64,000 bases of DNA from Argyresthia goedartella (GCA_949825045.1 OX463814.1:37032383-37096382), one strand, 5' to 3'. Positions 1 through 10,649 are shown, counted from the stretch's first letter. The notes: generated from the sequence alone by a model not told the origin. Translations and numbers: made by a program.

Positions 1-324
1 ATAATATCACTCGAGAGTTTTATTGCCTAATTATGTACAGTTACATACACTAGTTTATCTACACACATATCATAAGCTCTCTTTGATGTGTTCAGGAACC
101 GCATGTTTGACCGGCATTGTGGCTCTGCAGTTGTTTAGCTTGTTCTGTAGTACCAACTTCACGCAGGCGGGCGTCGGCGTTCGAAATTTGACTGTTATAA
201 TATGTAGAAAAGTTACACATTATGGAATTTTTTAGATAAGAAATGAGTTTACCAAGTTATGCTGATCGTAACGTGCGCTTTTTGGACACAGTAAAGAGGG
301 TTTATGATACGTGTGTAGATAAAA
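1..324 (+). repeat. Fold-back element family A, copy 1 (cut by window edge)
   Basis: First of seven copies of a dispersed element (others at 3473, 8078, 16738, 21674, 22097, 42199). It holds the segment TTTATCTACACACATATCA near its start and the inverted partner ending GTGTGTAGATAA at its end, so about 50 bp of the two ends can pair. The left end lies outside the window. The short open frames in it are not conserved between copies and are interrupted, so no protein is called. Superfamily is unknown. Confidence 0.75.
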
Positions 325-499
325 TAACAAACGTTACATGAGGCTGGTTGTTTCTGAACGATAAAATCAATGTCACTATTAAACATCCACAACAACAAAA
401 ACATTCCAGCAAATTGAGCAAAAGAACGCCAAAATAACTCTTTACTATAAAATGCTGGAATGTTTGCATTGATTTGAAGATTATACGTAAAACAAACAT

Positions 500-725
500 T
501 TTTATACAGACAGGCCCATATATTGCTTCCGACCCCACACTAGGATAGCCTGTGTCTTGGTAACCAGAAATAACGACGTCACACACATATAAACATCCAA
601 GACCTGGGTTTTTTTCTTTATCCTCAACCGGGGATCGAACCCGGGACCTCTCGCATGGCAGGCAGTGCAGCCACAAAGGTCGTCATAATACAGAAACAGC
701 GACATCACACACATTTAGACATCCA
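500..725 (-). mobile_element. tRNA-derived SINE-2 with a partial second tail
   Basis: On the minus strand a tRNA-like head carries a good RNA polymerase III B box (GGTTCGATCCC, near 635). A tail follows with the motif CCTAGTGTGGGG shared with the copy at 32281. Upstream of the head (plus-strand 685-725) is a second, partial copy of the same tail, so this looks like a broken dimer. It is a retroposon driven by an internal pol III promoter and not a functional tRNA gene. Confidence 0.7.
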
Positions 726-896
726 ATAACATCAATTGTATCTAAATGCTAAAGATTTGAGCTAGCCTTATCTTCTCCCTGGGCGGACCTTGAACGTATT
801 TCTTACTAGGCATGGTTGTCTTTTTCTAATCTTAGGATTTCACTAAGACTTTATCACCTGTATAATCTGAGTCCTCACCACTTTATAAAACTAAAT
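726..896. other. Stretch without recognised features
   Basis: AT-rich sequence between SINE-2 and the family B repeat. I see no gene, splice pair or repeat here. Confidence 0.4.
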
Positions 897-1472
897 AAAA
901 TCGGCCAAGAGCGGGTCGGACTCACACACGAAGGATTCCGTACCCATTGTACAAGAAAACTTAGGCACGACAAATAATAGAACAAAATGAAAATAATATT
1001 ATGTTCGAACGTATACGTATCCACCAGCACTTATTGCGCGATATCAAACCAATTGCGTCACCACAACCATGTGATGAGCCGCGAAATCTGCGATCATGTT
1101 TGAATCATCATATGATTTGTATATCGCGGGAGGTGCTCAAAATGGGGACCCCCTTTCATTTATAGAATCTCGTGTATTTCTGTGTTTCGTGTATTTCTGC
1201 CTGTCTGTCTATCCGTTTGTCAGCATGCTGTATATCATGAACCGTAGGTAGAGTTGAAAATTTCACATAATGTGTATTTCTGTTGTCGCTATGTCGCTGT
1301 CGCGTATTTAAATAAATACACATTATGTGAAAATTTCAACTCTACCTACGGTTCATGATATACAGCATACTGACAAACGGATAGACAGACAGACAGACGG
1401 ACGGAGGAGGGACTTAGTAATAGAGTCCCGTTTGGCACCCTTCGGGTACGGAATCCTAAAAGCTATAATATC
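897..1472 (+). repeat. Dispersed repeat family B, copy 1
   Basis: Begins with a CGGCCAAGAGCGGGTCGGAC block and ends GGGTACGGAATCCTAAAA. Between them lie the GACAGACAGACGGACGG tract and TTAGTAATAGAGTCCCG, the signature of the other family B copies (8750, 17255, 18281, 38476, 41150). GGTTCCGTACC-like and GGTACGGAACC-like ends are mutually inverted. No open frame of note. It contains its own inverted duplication (1201-1392). Confidence 0.7.
1201..1392. repeat. 79-bp inverted duplication inside family B
   Basis: Arms 1201-1279 and 1314-1392 are reverse complements over 79 bases with about one mismatch, separated by 34 bases. The other family B copies have this segment only once, so a local inverted duplication happened in this copy. 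Confidence 0.85.
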
Positions 1473-1845
1473 AATATTTGTGTACTTTCTTACTGACTGA
1501 AAACTGCACAGGACAGCCAACTTAAAGGTGAAGGGAATTCTACAAAAAATAAACAAATAACGCTGTAGAGCACAACTGAAGGACATTCTGTTTTCGCGGC
1601 GATTTCAGAATCGTTTTATATTTTGAGACGGGAATAACGTAGCTGGGCAAGAACACCATCTCGAAATGGTTTTCTCAGTTTGGTGCCCTTGAAAATTATT
1701 TACAAGGCTCATTCAGCTGTATACGTCTATGTCACCCTAAGATAGTATACACCGATAGTTTTTAAACTAACCCGTTAGCTTGTAAATTATCTACAAATTG
1801 TAAACCAGACCGACAGGGTTTAGAATTTACGTTTCTTTAGTTCTT
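1473..1845. other. Unannotated AT-rich stretch
   Basis: No gene, RNA or clear repeat seen. A minus-strand open frame at 1353-1586 overlaps family B and carries no recognisable domain. Confidence 0.4.
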
Positions 1846-1940
1846 ACATGTTACCTAAAACGAAGACTTCGGGGGCTTCGCTGTGCTTTGCCCCCTCTAG
1901 TCTTCACCCAAGCTACCGCAGTGTTTGCCCTGGTATTTCG
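1846..1940 (+). repeat. Family C hairpin element, copy 1
   Basis: A hairpin pairs GAAGACT with AGTCTTC and GGGGGC with GCCCCC (about 1862-1905). The nearly invariant block AAGCTACCGCAGTG and TTTGCCCTG follow. The same arrangement occurs at 6045, 9630 and 58845. The nature of the element is unknown; see findings. Confidence 0.65.
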
Positions 1941-2130
1941 TTGGCAATTCAAGTTTAAACCAGTTCACAACTCAAGGGTTTTATTATAAACACGTCATAT
2001 CGTAAGTAGTACGTTATAGTTTACAATTTATCGATCGTTTGTAAACCAACGAGAAAAAACCCTTAGATCATAAACTAACGGTTTTGACGATCTTACGGTT
2101 TTGACAATCATGCATCAACAGCATCATCAT

Positions 2131-2325
2131 TCCAAGCCGACATCAACCCACCGCTGGACAGAGCCCTATTCCAAGCCGACATCAACCCACCGCTGGACAG
2201 AGCCCTATTCCAAGCCGACATCAACCCACCGCTGGACAGAGCCCTATTCCAAGCCGACATCAACCCACCGCTGGACAGAGCCCTATTCCAAGCCGACATC
2301 AACCCACCGCTGGACAGAGCCCTAT
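2131..2325. repeat. 39-bp tandem repeat, 5 units
   Basis: Five adjacent, essentially identical 39-bp units starting TCCAAGCCGACATCAACCCA. Thirty-nine is divisible by three, so open frames run through on both strands, but there is no flanking coding signal. I treat it as a minisatellite and not as a gene. Confidence 0.95.
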
Positions 2326-2612
2326 TCTTAATAATGTACAAAGTAATGATGTCTGTCCACCAGGCCGAGTGACTTCATTATGGCTCTTACAATCCTAATA
2401 ATTCACCAAGTTAAAAACTTTAAAAAACCGACTACAATTTTAAGCCATGTTCTCCCCGGTCAGGATGCAAATGTCGTCAATATACACGAAAACAAGGCTA
2501 CGAGGTCTGTCTGTCTGACAGTCAAGTCCACACGTATTACATGACATAAACGAATATACGGTACTTATAAACAGAATTCATCTTATAACCTTAAACACCA
2601 CTGATAAGTCAC

Positions 2613-2855
2613 GAATGCCCGAGTCGGCATGACCCTGCCTACGAAGCTAAGGGTCCCGGGTTCGAGTCCCGGTTGGGGCAAATATTTGTTTGATGAGAAC
2701 GGATGTTTGTACCCTAGTAATGTTTGTTTATCTAAGTATAATATTTATCTATATAAGTATGTCTATCGTTGTCTAGTCCCCAATATACAGGGAATCCTAG
2801 TTTGGGTCTAGATTAATGTGTGTGAATAGAGTCCAAGGTATTATTATTATTATTA
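2613..2855 (+). mobile_element. tRNA-derived SINE-1, copy 1
   Basis: tRNA-like head with B box GGTTCGAGTCC near 2660, then the family body (TTTGTTTGATGAGAACGGAT), the CAGGGAATCCTAGTTTGGG motif and a (TTA)n tail ending about 2855. The first bases of the head are degraded. Confidence 0.85.
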
Positions 2856-3360
2856 ATACGCAATTTCGTTTACCTGGATAACACCATAAATCCAGTGTTT
2901 TTGCTTTAGAAACCAAACAATTAGGCTGATTTCTAATTTCCAAAAATCGGACCAAACTGGAAGGTAAATCTTTCAAATAAATTAAGTATTTTTGAAATCG
3001 GTTAATAAATAGAACCAGTTAACAGACATTTTTTTAATGCAATCAAATTTAGGACTCCCTCCTTTTTTGAAGTCGGTTAAAGACAAACCCATCTCAGGCC
3101 CGCGTCCACAACCGACAGGTCAAAATACTCGTGTCTCTCGGTACTCGTTTATCTACGTGTAAATGTATTGTACTTTGTACGCAGTTTTTGTGATGTAAAC
3201 GTTCTGCATGTCGGCGCGTCGACCGAAACTGACGTCCATTTCATTAACGTTTCATGAGGCACAAAGAACGAGGAAAAGCGTCTATTTCCTAAATTTAATA
3301 ATAATATTAAAAAGAAAGAATAAGAAATGATAAGGAAAAATCTTGTCATCCGAAACACGG
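2856..3360. other. Unannotated stretch
   Basis: AT-rich, with A/T runs and no recognised gene. Minus-strand open frames at 3149-3370 and 3282-3470 have no identifiable domain. Confidence 0.4.
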
Positions 3361-3412
3361 AAGTGTCCAAACAAATCTTTTAAGATTTCTGTGCAATAAA
3401 GAATATGAAAAA
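3361..3412 (+). repeat. Retroposon 3' end fragment
   Basis: Contains TTCTGTGCAATAAAGAATAT, the same 3' end that occurs at 3935-4095 (minus) and 9755-9960 (plus). It includes an AATAAA signal. Probably the tail of a LINE. Confidence 0.5.
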
Positions 3413-3472
3413 AATATATGTTTAATTGCAAATGGAAACAAAATTTGGTCGTGGAGTAAGATCTACTCACTC

Positions 3473-3566
3473 TAATAGTAGTTTATGTGACTGCTACATA
3501 ATGCTGATCGTAACGTGCGGTTTTTATACGCAGTAAAGAGGGTTTATGATACGTGTGTAGATAAAA
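3473..3566 (+). repeat. Family A internal-deletion derivative (94 bp)
   Basis: Keeps the exact family start (TAA then TAGTAGTTTATGTGACTG) and the exact end (ACGTGTGTAGA then TAA). About 400 internal bases are missing, joined at an ATAATG present on both sides of the gap. Shows that the ends were retained while the middle was lost. Confidence 0.85.
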
Positions 3567-3934
3567 TATTTTGTGTATGTGTCTTTAGTCGAATAAAACA
3601 TAACAATTTTTCGCTTTTATAAATGCTAAATGTACATTACTGCCGTGGAGGGGAAAGTCGGCAATAGTAGGACGACTGTTGAGTTTGTAAAACGACACTT
3701 TCATACTTACATGGCGCGCTGGGGGTTTGAAATTCAAATAAGTCTGTCTGCACTTTCATACTTACATTTCTTGCGCGTTTCTTTTCTCTAAATTAAGAGT
3801 CTTTGACTGTAAATTTGATGTACTGCGTTTGTATTTCCGAACGTAATATGAAATTCTTTGCGCATGTTTGGGAAAATATTTGAAATGGTTCTTCGGAAAC
3901 TAAGCCTCGTCTACACACAGGAGTTTTTGTAACG

Positions 3935-4095
3935 GATAGAATGTTAAAAAACAATATTCACATTCATATTCTTTATTGCACAGAAATCTTAGTGGTAAGT
4001 TAACAAAAAAAATTATAAGCAAAGGCGAGCTTATCTCTAATGAGAGATTTCTACCAGCAAACCTAGGCAGGCAGGAAAAGTTGTGCAACAGGAGA
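3935..4095 (-). repeat. Retroposon 3' end, minus-strand copy
   Basis: Read on the minus strand it contains TAGAGATAAGCTCGCCTTTG, then TTCTGTGCAATAAAGAATAT, in the same order as the copy at 9755-9960. No coding part of the parent element is attached. Confidence 0.55.
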
Positions 4096-4259
4096 GTCCT
4101 AGTGCGCAATAAAACTATCTACCACTAGTTATTTATTTACGAAACCCCTCGCTTGGGAAGTAAAGCCTCGACCATAACACCAAAGATCGTCAACTCCATT
4201 TGAGCACCAGTCTATATTCAGCCAATCAATGTGTAATAAAATGATCGTAATTGTTTCAG

Positions 4260-4388
4260 CCGTCACATAGAGCACCTACTCACGTGGGTGAAGTGCATAG
4301 TCTCGGTGAAGAGACGCAAGTTCCCGCCCAGTGTGCTGCTGGCTTTAGAGAAAGTGCTCACTGTCAAATACTCGCAGCTGTCGAAGAT
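4260..4388 (+). CDS. Internal exon of an unidentified host gene
   Basis: A consensus acceptor (TTGTTTCAG, ending 4259) and a perfect donor (GTAAGT from 4389) bound 129 bases. They leave one base, 42 open codons and two bases. The protein segment begins RHIEHLLTWVKC and includes KRRKFPPSVLLALEKVL; it looks helical, mildly basic and conserved in character. It ends two bases into a codon, which is exactly the phase needed to join the terminal exon at 15827-15953. The intron would be 11,438 bp and full of transposable elements. Upstream exons were not found in 1-4259 and probably lie outside the window. I do not recognise the protein family. Composition differs sharply from the AT-rich surroundings. 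Confidence 0.6.
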
Positions 4389-4417
4389 GTAAGTATGTCC
4401 TACTTGGCGCGGCAGAG

Positions 4418-4466
4418 ATCAAGTCAAGGTTCTTTATTACTGTAGATATTTACTTATATTCCTAGT
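4418..4466 (-). repeat. LINE 3' end fragment
   Basis: On the minus strand it reads TACAGTAATAAAG then CCTTGACTTG, matching the 3' ends of the LINE copies at 33706 (minus) and 46092 (plus). A 5'-truncated remnant of that family lying just inside the candidate intron. Confidence 0.6.
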
Positions 4467-4474
4467 TCACGTAT

Positions 4475-4540
4475 TTTAGGGTTCCGTACTTCAGAAGGAG
4501 GAACTCTTATAGGATCACTCGCGTGTCACTCGTTGCGCAA
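4475..4540 (-). repeat. Possible family B-like terminal fragment
   Basis: Starts TAGGGTTCCGTAC like family B termini, then continues with GGAACTCTTATAGGATCACT, which resembles but does not match the main family. Low confidence. Confidence 0.35.
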
Positions 4541-5487
4541 GTCGAGTAGTAGAATAAACTTCCAATACGTCAAAGCTAACGCAACAAATTTTTAAGTGTC
4601 AGACTGATTACAAGTTTGCTGTTTTCGCGAATCATTTCAAATTGGAATCCAAAAACGTCAAATATTGTGACATTTGTGACACACTGAGCAGCCCGATTTG
4701 TTCCATATTATTTCTAGGATTTAGTAGGCTGGTTATCTGACCAAACACTGTCTTAAAGCTAATAAGAGATCATTTGACATTCCGGTTCCCATGCGGTATT
4801 TACCGGTTTTTACTTTTTCTGCGTGCAACGGATAAAAATCAACATTCCCAAATTTATTGGCAACACCGATGATGAACGAGATTCATTAATGCAGAAACTC
4901 CACGTCATGCGACTTGTTGACATAAGTCGCATGCAAAATATTATGTCACGCGAGTGATTAAAAAAATAAAGCTCCTGTACCGCATGCGGTGTGCCGAATC
5001 CTTTAGAGCCGAAGGTATTTTTAATAGGCGCCAACGATATACTACTTTCGATGATAGCCATGGTGTTCACCCGAGGTTAGCTAGTGCCTGCCACAGCTGA
5101 TATGTGGGATTAGTACGAACATTTGAGCATCGAGTCAGTAAGCAGATGTCAGTGACCGAAGACATTTCAACTCGACTCGTTCAGTTCACTTGTCCGATTG
5201 TACAAATGTGTTTGCCCTCTCTGCTGGAGAGAAGAATATTTATTTATTTCCATAAACAACGACCACTTCAGGGTAAAGCTAATGCAAAACCAAATAAAAA
5301 ATATGTAAATGTAGCCCAATAATATCCCTACCGAAGGGCACGGGCCTTTCTCCGATACGAGTAGGATTGAGACACTTTGAAATGAACACCCATCCAGTAC
5401 CCGTCTCGGCCAGATGTTGCTACCCGCACGTACGTTTCCGATGTGCGATTACCGCCGGGCCACGGACGCTTCTGTGACGTGTGACGT
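4541..5487. other. Unannotated stretch
   Basis: Contains several short open frames on both strands (for example 4810-5070 minus and 5104-5322 plus) without recognisable domains. No convincing splice-bounded exon seen. Confidence 0.4.
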
Positions 5488-5737
5488 GACGACCCGAATG
5501 GCAGAGTCGGCAGTGACCCTGCCTATGAAGTCATGGGTCTCGGGTTCGAGTCCCGGTGGGGACAAATATTTGTTTAATGAGAACGGATGGTTGTACCCTA
5601 GTCATGGTTGTTTATCTATCTTAGTATAATATTTATCTATGTAAGTATATGTATCGTTGTCTAGTAACCATGATTCAGGGAATCCTAGTTTGAGGCTAGA
5701 TCAATGAGTGTAAATAGTGTCCAAGGTATTATTATTG
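5488..5737 (+). mobile_element. tRNA-derived SINE-1, copy 2
   Basis: Starts GACGACCCGAATGGCAGAGT with an A-box-like TGGCAGAGTCGG and a B box GGTTCGAGTCC. It then has the body and an ATTATT tail. Nearly full length. Confidence 0.9.
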
Positions 5738-5787
5738 TATGTATTATATTATTATATTCTAATGAAAACATAATACAATATGTATAT

Positions 5788-6401
5788 GTTACGGCTAAAG
5801 CTAGGTGTGCAACTAAACTTAAGTTTAGCCGGCTAGTCTTAAGATTAATTTCGAGGCTCGGCTAATGTCCGCAATAATGTTCATTGCGATAAATGATTTC
5901 AACATTAGTCGGCTAGACTGCAGTTTAGCCTTGACGCTGTTAAGGCTAAAGATAGGTGAGAAAATATTCAATTTATATTATTTATAATAATTATATATAA
6001 GAACAACAAAAAATACTTATACTCGTCTTATTATAGTTTTTGTTGTTCTTACATGTTCAACCTAACACGAAGGATAAAGGGGGCTTTGCTTCGCTCACCC
6101 CCTTTACCTTTCACCTAAGCTACCGCAGTGTTTTGCCCTGATATTAGAAATAGCTTTCTCATCTGAATAAAATTACCCCGCCCCGCTCCCCGCAGTCGCA
6201 CGAATACTTCGTTTTCAACATTAGCTAACTAATGTCCAACATTAACCGAAACGCATCGGCTATAGTGCAGTCTAGCCGATTAAAGATGACATCCGTTATC
6301 ACAAACGAACATGACTTCGGAAATTAGCCGAGGCTCGAAATTAATCTTAAGACTAGCCGGCTAAACTTAAGTTTAGTTTCACACCTAGCTTTAGCCGTAA
6401 C
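5788..6401. mobile_element. 614-bp terminal-inverted-repeat element
   Basis: The two ends are reverse complements over about 83 bases with only a few mismatches, beginning GTTACGGCTAAAGCTAGGTG. The flanks are AT alternations, so the target duplication cannot be read cleanly. No transposase is encoded, so this is a non-autonomous MITE-like element of unknown superfamily. The middle contains a family C hairpin (6045-6150) and a further degenerate copy of the terminal motif near 5955. Confidence 0.8.
6045..6150 (+). repeat. Family C hairpin element, copy 2
   Basis: Arms AAAGGGGG and CCCCCTTT flank a GCTTTGCTTCGCTCA loop. AAGCTACCGCAGTG and TTTTGCCCTGAT follow. It lies inside the inverted-repeat element at 5788-6401. 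Confidence 0.65.
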
Positions 6402-6824
6402 ATATATATCATTTAACCAAACCCTTCATCTGTGGGGCCATTAAAACATCAAGGGGTTAACTAATTATATAAATCATTATAACATGTCGTCTCTGAAACA
6501 AAGAAACAATATTGTCGTTCTTCTAAGTTCAGCCAGAATAATCCCGAACACATTATTAAGCTTTCCCACTACTTTGAAAGCTCGAATATCAGATCAGAAT
6601 GTCGGTCAGTTCATCGTGCATTATTCTTCTTTATATTATTGCGAAATTCTTTAGTCAATGTCCGATCACTTTAGCAATTCGTCGACTCAGTGCCCAGCTT
6701 CGGAGAGTAATCCTGCGTTATCGTTTGGATTTTAGATAAAGAATCGAAATATGTAAAAAAATATCCTAAATCTATAAAATTTGCTAAAGTGCGAGTCCGA
6801 CTCGCTGAACACGAAGGGTACCGT

Positions 6825-7194
6825 ATCATCGTAAAAAGGAAAGAAGCGAAAATTCCTAAGAAGCTACAATACTCACCGTGTTACCACAAAAAAATAAACA
6901 GCGTTTAACCTCAAAACAAACGTCAAATCCCATACACTTTTGATTTTAAACAAGTGTTGAATAGTAGTTTATTTTTTGTGGTAAGGCGCTCAGTGTTCGT
7001 AAACTTTTTTATCATCGTAAAAAGGAAAAACGCGCAAATTCCAAAAAAGCTAAAGTACTCACCGTGTACCACAAAAAAAAAACAGCGTTTAACCTCAAAA
7101 CAAATGTCAAATCCCATACACTTTTGATTTTAAACAAGTGTTGAATAATAGTTTATTTTTTTGTGGTAAGGACCTCAGTGTTCGTAAACTTTTT
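6825..7194. repeat. 186-bp tandem duplication
   Basis: Two adjacent copies with a 186-base period (ATCATCGTAAAAAGGA at 6825 and again at 7011), about 93% alike by eye. Just upstream (6783-6820) is a fragment of family B (GTGCGAGTCCGACTCG). Each unit contains TTTTGATTTTAAACAAGTGT. No gene is evident. Confidence 0.85.
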
Positions 7195-7254
7195 ACCCTA
7201 ATCACGCATAAGACTATCCACTGCTAACTACTTAGAGTTGCTGAAAAACCAGGT

Positions 7255-7865
7255 CTTTAGAATCCTTGCACCTCGCACTGGGACCACTTTAGAATCCTTG
7301 CACCTCGCACTGGGACTACTTTAGAATCCTTGCACCTCGCACTGGGACCACTTTAGAATCCTTGCACCTCGCACTGGGACCACTTTAGAATCCTTGCACC
7401 TCGCACTGGGACCACTTTAGAATCCTTGCACCTCGCAGTGGGACCACTTTAGAATCCTTGCACCTCGCACTGGGACCACTTTAGAATCCTTGCACCTCGC
7501 ACTGGGACCACTTTAGAATCCTTGCACCTCGCACTGGGACCACTTTAGAATCCTTGCACCTCGCACTGGGACCACTTTAGAATCCTTGCACCTCGCACTA
7601 GGACCACTTTAGAATCCTTGCACCTCGTACAGGGACCACTTTAGAATCCTTGCACCTCGCACTGGGACCACTTTAGAATCCTTGCACCTCGCACTGGGAC
7701 CACTTTAGAATCCTTGCACCTCGCACTGGGACCACTTTAGAATCCTTGCACCTCGCACTGGGACCACTTTAGAATCCTTGAACCTCGCACTGGGACCACT
7801 TTAGAATCCTTGCACCTCGCACTGGGACCACTTTAGAATCCTTGCACCTCGCACTGGGACCACTT
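7255..7865. repeat. 32-bp minisatellite, about 19 units
   Basis: Head-to-tail 32-bp units (CTTTAGAATCCTTGCACCTC and the remaining 12 bases) with only scattered single-base changes. There are no spacers. The low divergence implies recent expansion or homogenisation. It is inside the candidate host intron. Confidence 0.97.
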
Positions 7866-8077
7866 TTGCCTGTCGTTTTAGCCCGCACATAGACGCACAT
7901 ATTTAAATACGTTGCTAAAGGAATCCAAAATAGCTGTACAAAGATCCTATTGTACAAAGATCCTATGCCAAAACGGAATTACTGTTTGCAAATATTGCCT
8001 CAAATATTTGTGGTCTAAATGCAAAAGATAACTAAATGTGTATTTATATTTTATATTAACTGACTCCATTTTTTTAT

Positions 8078-8570
8078 AATAGTAGTTTATGTGACTGCTA
8101 CATAATGGAGGGCATTAAAACTCGAGAGTGGGTTTAGAAACGAGCCGAAGGCGAGTTTCATGATAATATCACTCGAGAGTTTTAATGCCTAATTATGTAC
8201 AGTTACATACACCTGTTTATCTACACACATATCATAAGCTCTCTTTGATGTGTTCAGGAACCGCATGTTTGACCGGCATTGTGGCTCTGCAGTTGTTTAG
8301 CTTGTTCTGTAGTACCAACTTCACGCAGGCGGGCGTCGGCGTTCGGAATGTCAGTACCAACTTCACAGACAAACTAGGAGCAGCACGCAGGCGGGCGTCG
8401 GCGTTCGAAATTTGAATGTCGTAATATGTAGAAAAATTACATATTATGGTCATAATGTGTAATTTTTCAGATAAGGAATGAGTTTTTACCAAGTAGTTTA
8501 ACATTATGCTGATCGTAACGTGCGGTTTTTGTACGCAGTAAAGAGGGTTTATGATACGTGTGTAGATAAA
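8078..8570 (+). repeat. Fold-back element family A, copy 3 (most complete)
   Basis: Runs from TAA|TAGTAGTTTATGTGACTG to ACGTGTGTAGA|TAA. Structure in order: a head with two CTCGAGAG boxes; TTTATCTACACACATATCA; a GCAGGCGGGCGTCGGCGTTC block repeated about 75 bases later; an inner hairpin GAAAAATTAC...GTAATTTTTC; then the inverted partner of the ACACATATCA segment. The TAA on each side is a likely target duplication. The plus-strand 76-codon and minus-strand 90-codon frames are not maintained in other copies. Confidence 0.85.
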
Positions 8571-8749
8571 ATTCTATATATGTCTTTTATGACGTGCAAA
8601 ATCTTTACGTTAATCACTTAGTTAAAGATTCCCACGACAGAGGCTCGCCAACTGTGGGGGTCACCGACTTGTCATTGTACCATGATTTTTCATATTGGTA
8701 AATATTAATTTTTTATTTTTAAAAACACGTCTCTTGCATTCTTTAGGGG

Positions 8750-8912
8750 CCTCCTTGATTTTAAACGCCTGTTGTAACTCTGAAAATTTTAAGTCTATAC
8801 ATATTACGGTTCATGAGATACAGCCCGCTGACAGACAGACAGACAGACAGACGGACTTAATAATAGAGTTCCGGTCGGCAACCTTCGGGTACGGATGAAA
8901 CCCTAAAAAACG
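8750..8912 (+). repeat. Family B fragment, copy 2
   Basis: Contains GGTTCATGAGATACAGCC, an (ACAG)n tract, GGACTTAATAATAGAGTTCC and the end GGGTACGGATGAAACCCTAA. Only the distal half of the family is present. Confidence 0.65.
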
Positions 8913-9629
8913 GATTACAGCATAATGAAAGAACGACCCAAAAAAGGTAAGAATTCATAAATATCCCAAGACTGTGTTATCCTAGAATATAACAGTCAGC
9001 TGATACTCCGACGTTACTTTCAGGAGTGTCTCATTCATCATAATTGATTTATCGCTGTCAAATATTGCTATCAGACTCTTGTAACTGATATTTGAGATAA
9101 AGCCGACTCCATATTTGTTTATCTTGATAATTCTCTAGTGTTGATAAGCAAGATTTTTATGGAGATCCTACTAATACATATACCGTCGGACCTATTTTCA
9201 TAACGGGTGGCAGAAGCACAATTCCGGCCACATTTAGCCAGTTATTCATTTATCCATTTTGCGTGACGGGGTTAGCCCATCATCCATATGAATGTTTCCT
9301 CACGATGTTTTTCCATCACATAATTCAGTCATTAGAGATTTTGAAACGCCACCTTTGTAACGCGACCGGTTAAGGCAAGGCAAGGTTATAATTTCAATAA
9401 CACACAACTCGATAACCGATACGCGTAATATCTTACCATACACTTAGTAATGCTAACTTCGATCCAACATGCCGAGTTAAAGCCATTTAACTTAATTAAC
9501 AATTAGCGGCAATCAAAGTTTTAGGCTAAGCACTAGTTTTAGCGTTTAATCTAAATAATACCAGAGTGCTTTTAGTCATTATGTGTTATTACGCTGTGTT
9601 TATGAACCTCTCAAGCCCTGAACCTGGTT
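8913..9629. other. Unannotated stretch
   Basis: AT-rich DNA with no identifiable gene, RNA or repeat copy. Confidence 0.4.
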
Positions 9630-9700
9630 ATGAGGCTTCGCTCACCCCCTTTACCCTCCACCTAAGCTACCGCAGCATTTTGCCCTGATGTTAGCCGCGC
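9630..9700 (+). repeat. Family C hairpin element, copy 3 (left-truncated)
   Basis: Has GGCTTCGCTCACCCCC, then CACCTAAGCTACCGCAG and TTTTGCCCTGATG, but the left G-rich arm is missing. Confidence 0.6.
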
Positions 9701-9754
9701 AAATCAGTATTTTTGATGTGCAGTATAATTTTTCCATTTCCTATCTGTATTTTA

Positions 9755-9960
9755 TAGGTATTTAATTTATTCCTAGGCATTTTATTTATAGTATCTATTG
9801 TGCACTGCCTACCCTTTCATGATACCAATTCCTGTAATGCCTTAATTTTCTGGAATAAATCTCTTTTTAGAGATAAGCTTGCTTTTGTACAAGCATTTTC
9901 TTTTAATGTAACTTTTTAAATATTTGTGTGCAATAAAGAATTATGAAAGAAAACGACTTT
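9755..9960 (+). repeat. Retroposon 3' end, plus-strand copy
   Basis: Shares AGAGATAAGCTTGC and TTTGTGTGCAATAAAGAAT, in that order, with the minus-strand copy at 3935-4095. Probably the 3' UTR of a 5'-truncated LINE. Confidence 0.5.
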
Positions 9961-10649
9961 GACAGATAGACAGCCTGCCAACTACACCAGCGCCATCTGC
10001 AATTAGCTTTTCAGATAAGCGCCATTGACAGCTCACCCATCGTTGACTGATATGCGGTATGAATGGCAAATGCTAATGGGCAGGTACTGCGAGATGAATG
10101 TGTGACAGTGTTGTCTTGTTTTTTTTTTTTTGCATTGACATCAAAATAAATAGGTACAGAAGTCAACCACATGTATGTACTTCACTTTTCATAGCTACGC
10201 TCGGCGATCGCTCTAGGGTTGTTAACTACGGCTTATGCACGAAAAACTATCGTGGTACTGACGCTCCTATCTAGTTGTATGATTTATTATGAAGAATGAA
10301 AACATTACACTACTATTACAATACAAAAGGTTTACAGATCAGAAAAATACCTACACAATTTTGCGTTTGTCAATTTTCATTATCGAAAATCCCTGATAAC
10401 TTCTAAACGGACTACCCCAGTTACAAAATTTCTATTGCTCTGTCCGTTTTAGACCTACACCAGTCAAATGACACGAAAGAAAATACAACATCTACACAAA
10501 CAAAAAAACATGTTTTAACTTACGTAAGTAAGGTGACGTGAATTTACCTAACAAAATTTTTGTTAATACTTATTTTATTATACTGTTTGAAAAATAGGCA
10601 ACTGTTATTTATTTAAATCGATCTGATATATATTATTCGGGGACCTTAC
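9961..10649. other. Unannotated stretch
   Basis: No recognised gene or repeat. A T run lies near 10118. Confidence 0.4.

Noticed and set aside
2101..2341. Open frames through the 39-bp repeat as a repetitive protein gene
   Set aside because: Frames exist on both strands only because 39 is a multiple of three. There is no unique flanking coding sequence or splice site.
7255..7865. Regular 32-bp repeat as a possible CRISPR array
   Set aside because: Units abut with no spacers, and the context is eukaryotic. It is a minisatellite.
8185..8504. 70-92-codon frames in the family A copies as a conserved small protein
   Set aside because: They occur on both strands, follow the DNA repeat, and start, stop and frame differ between copies. 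Similarity is explained by the repeat.
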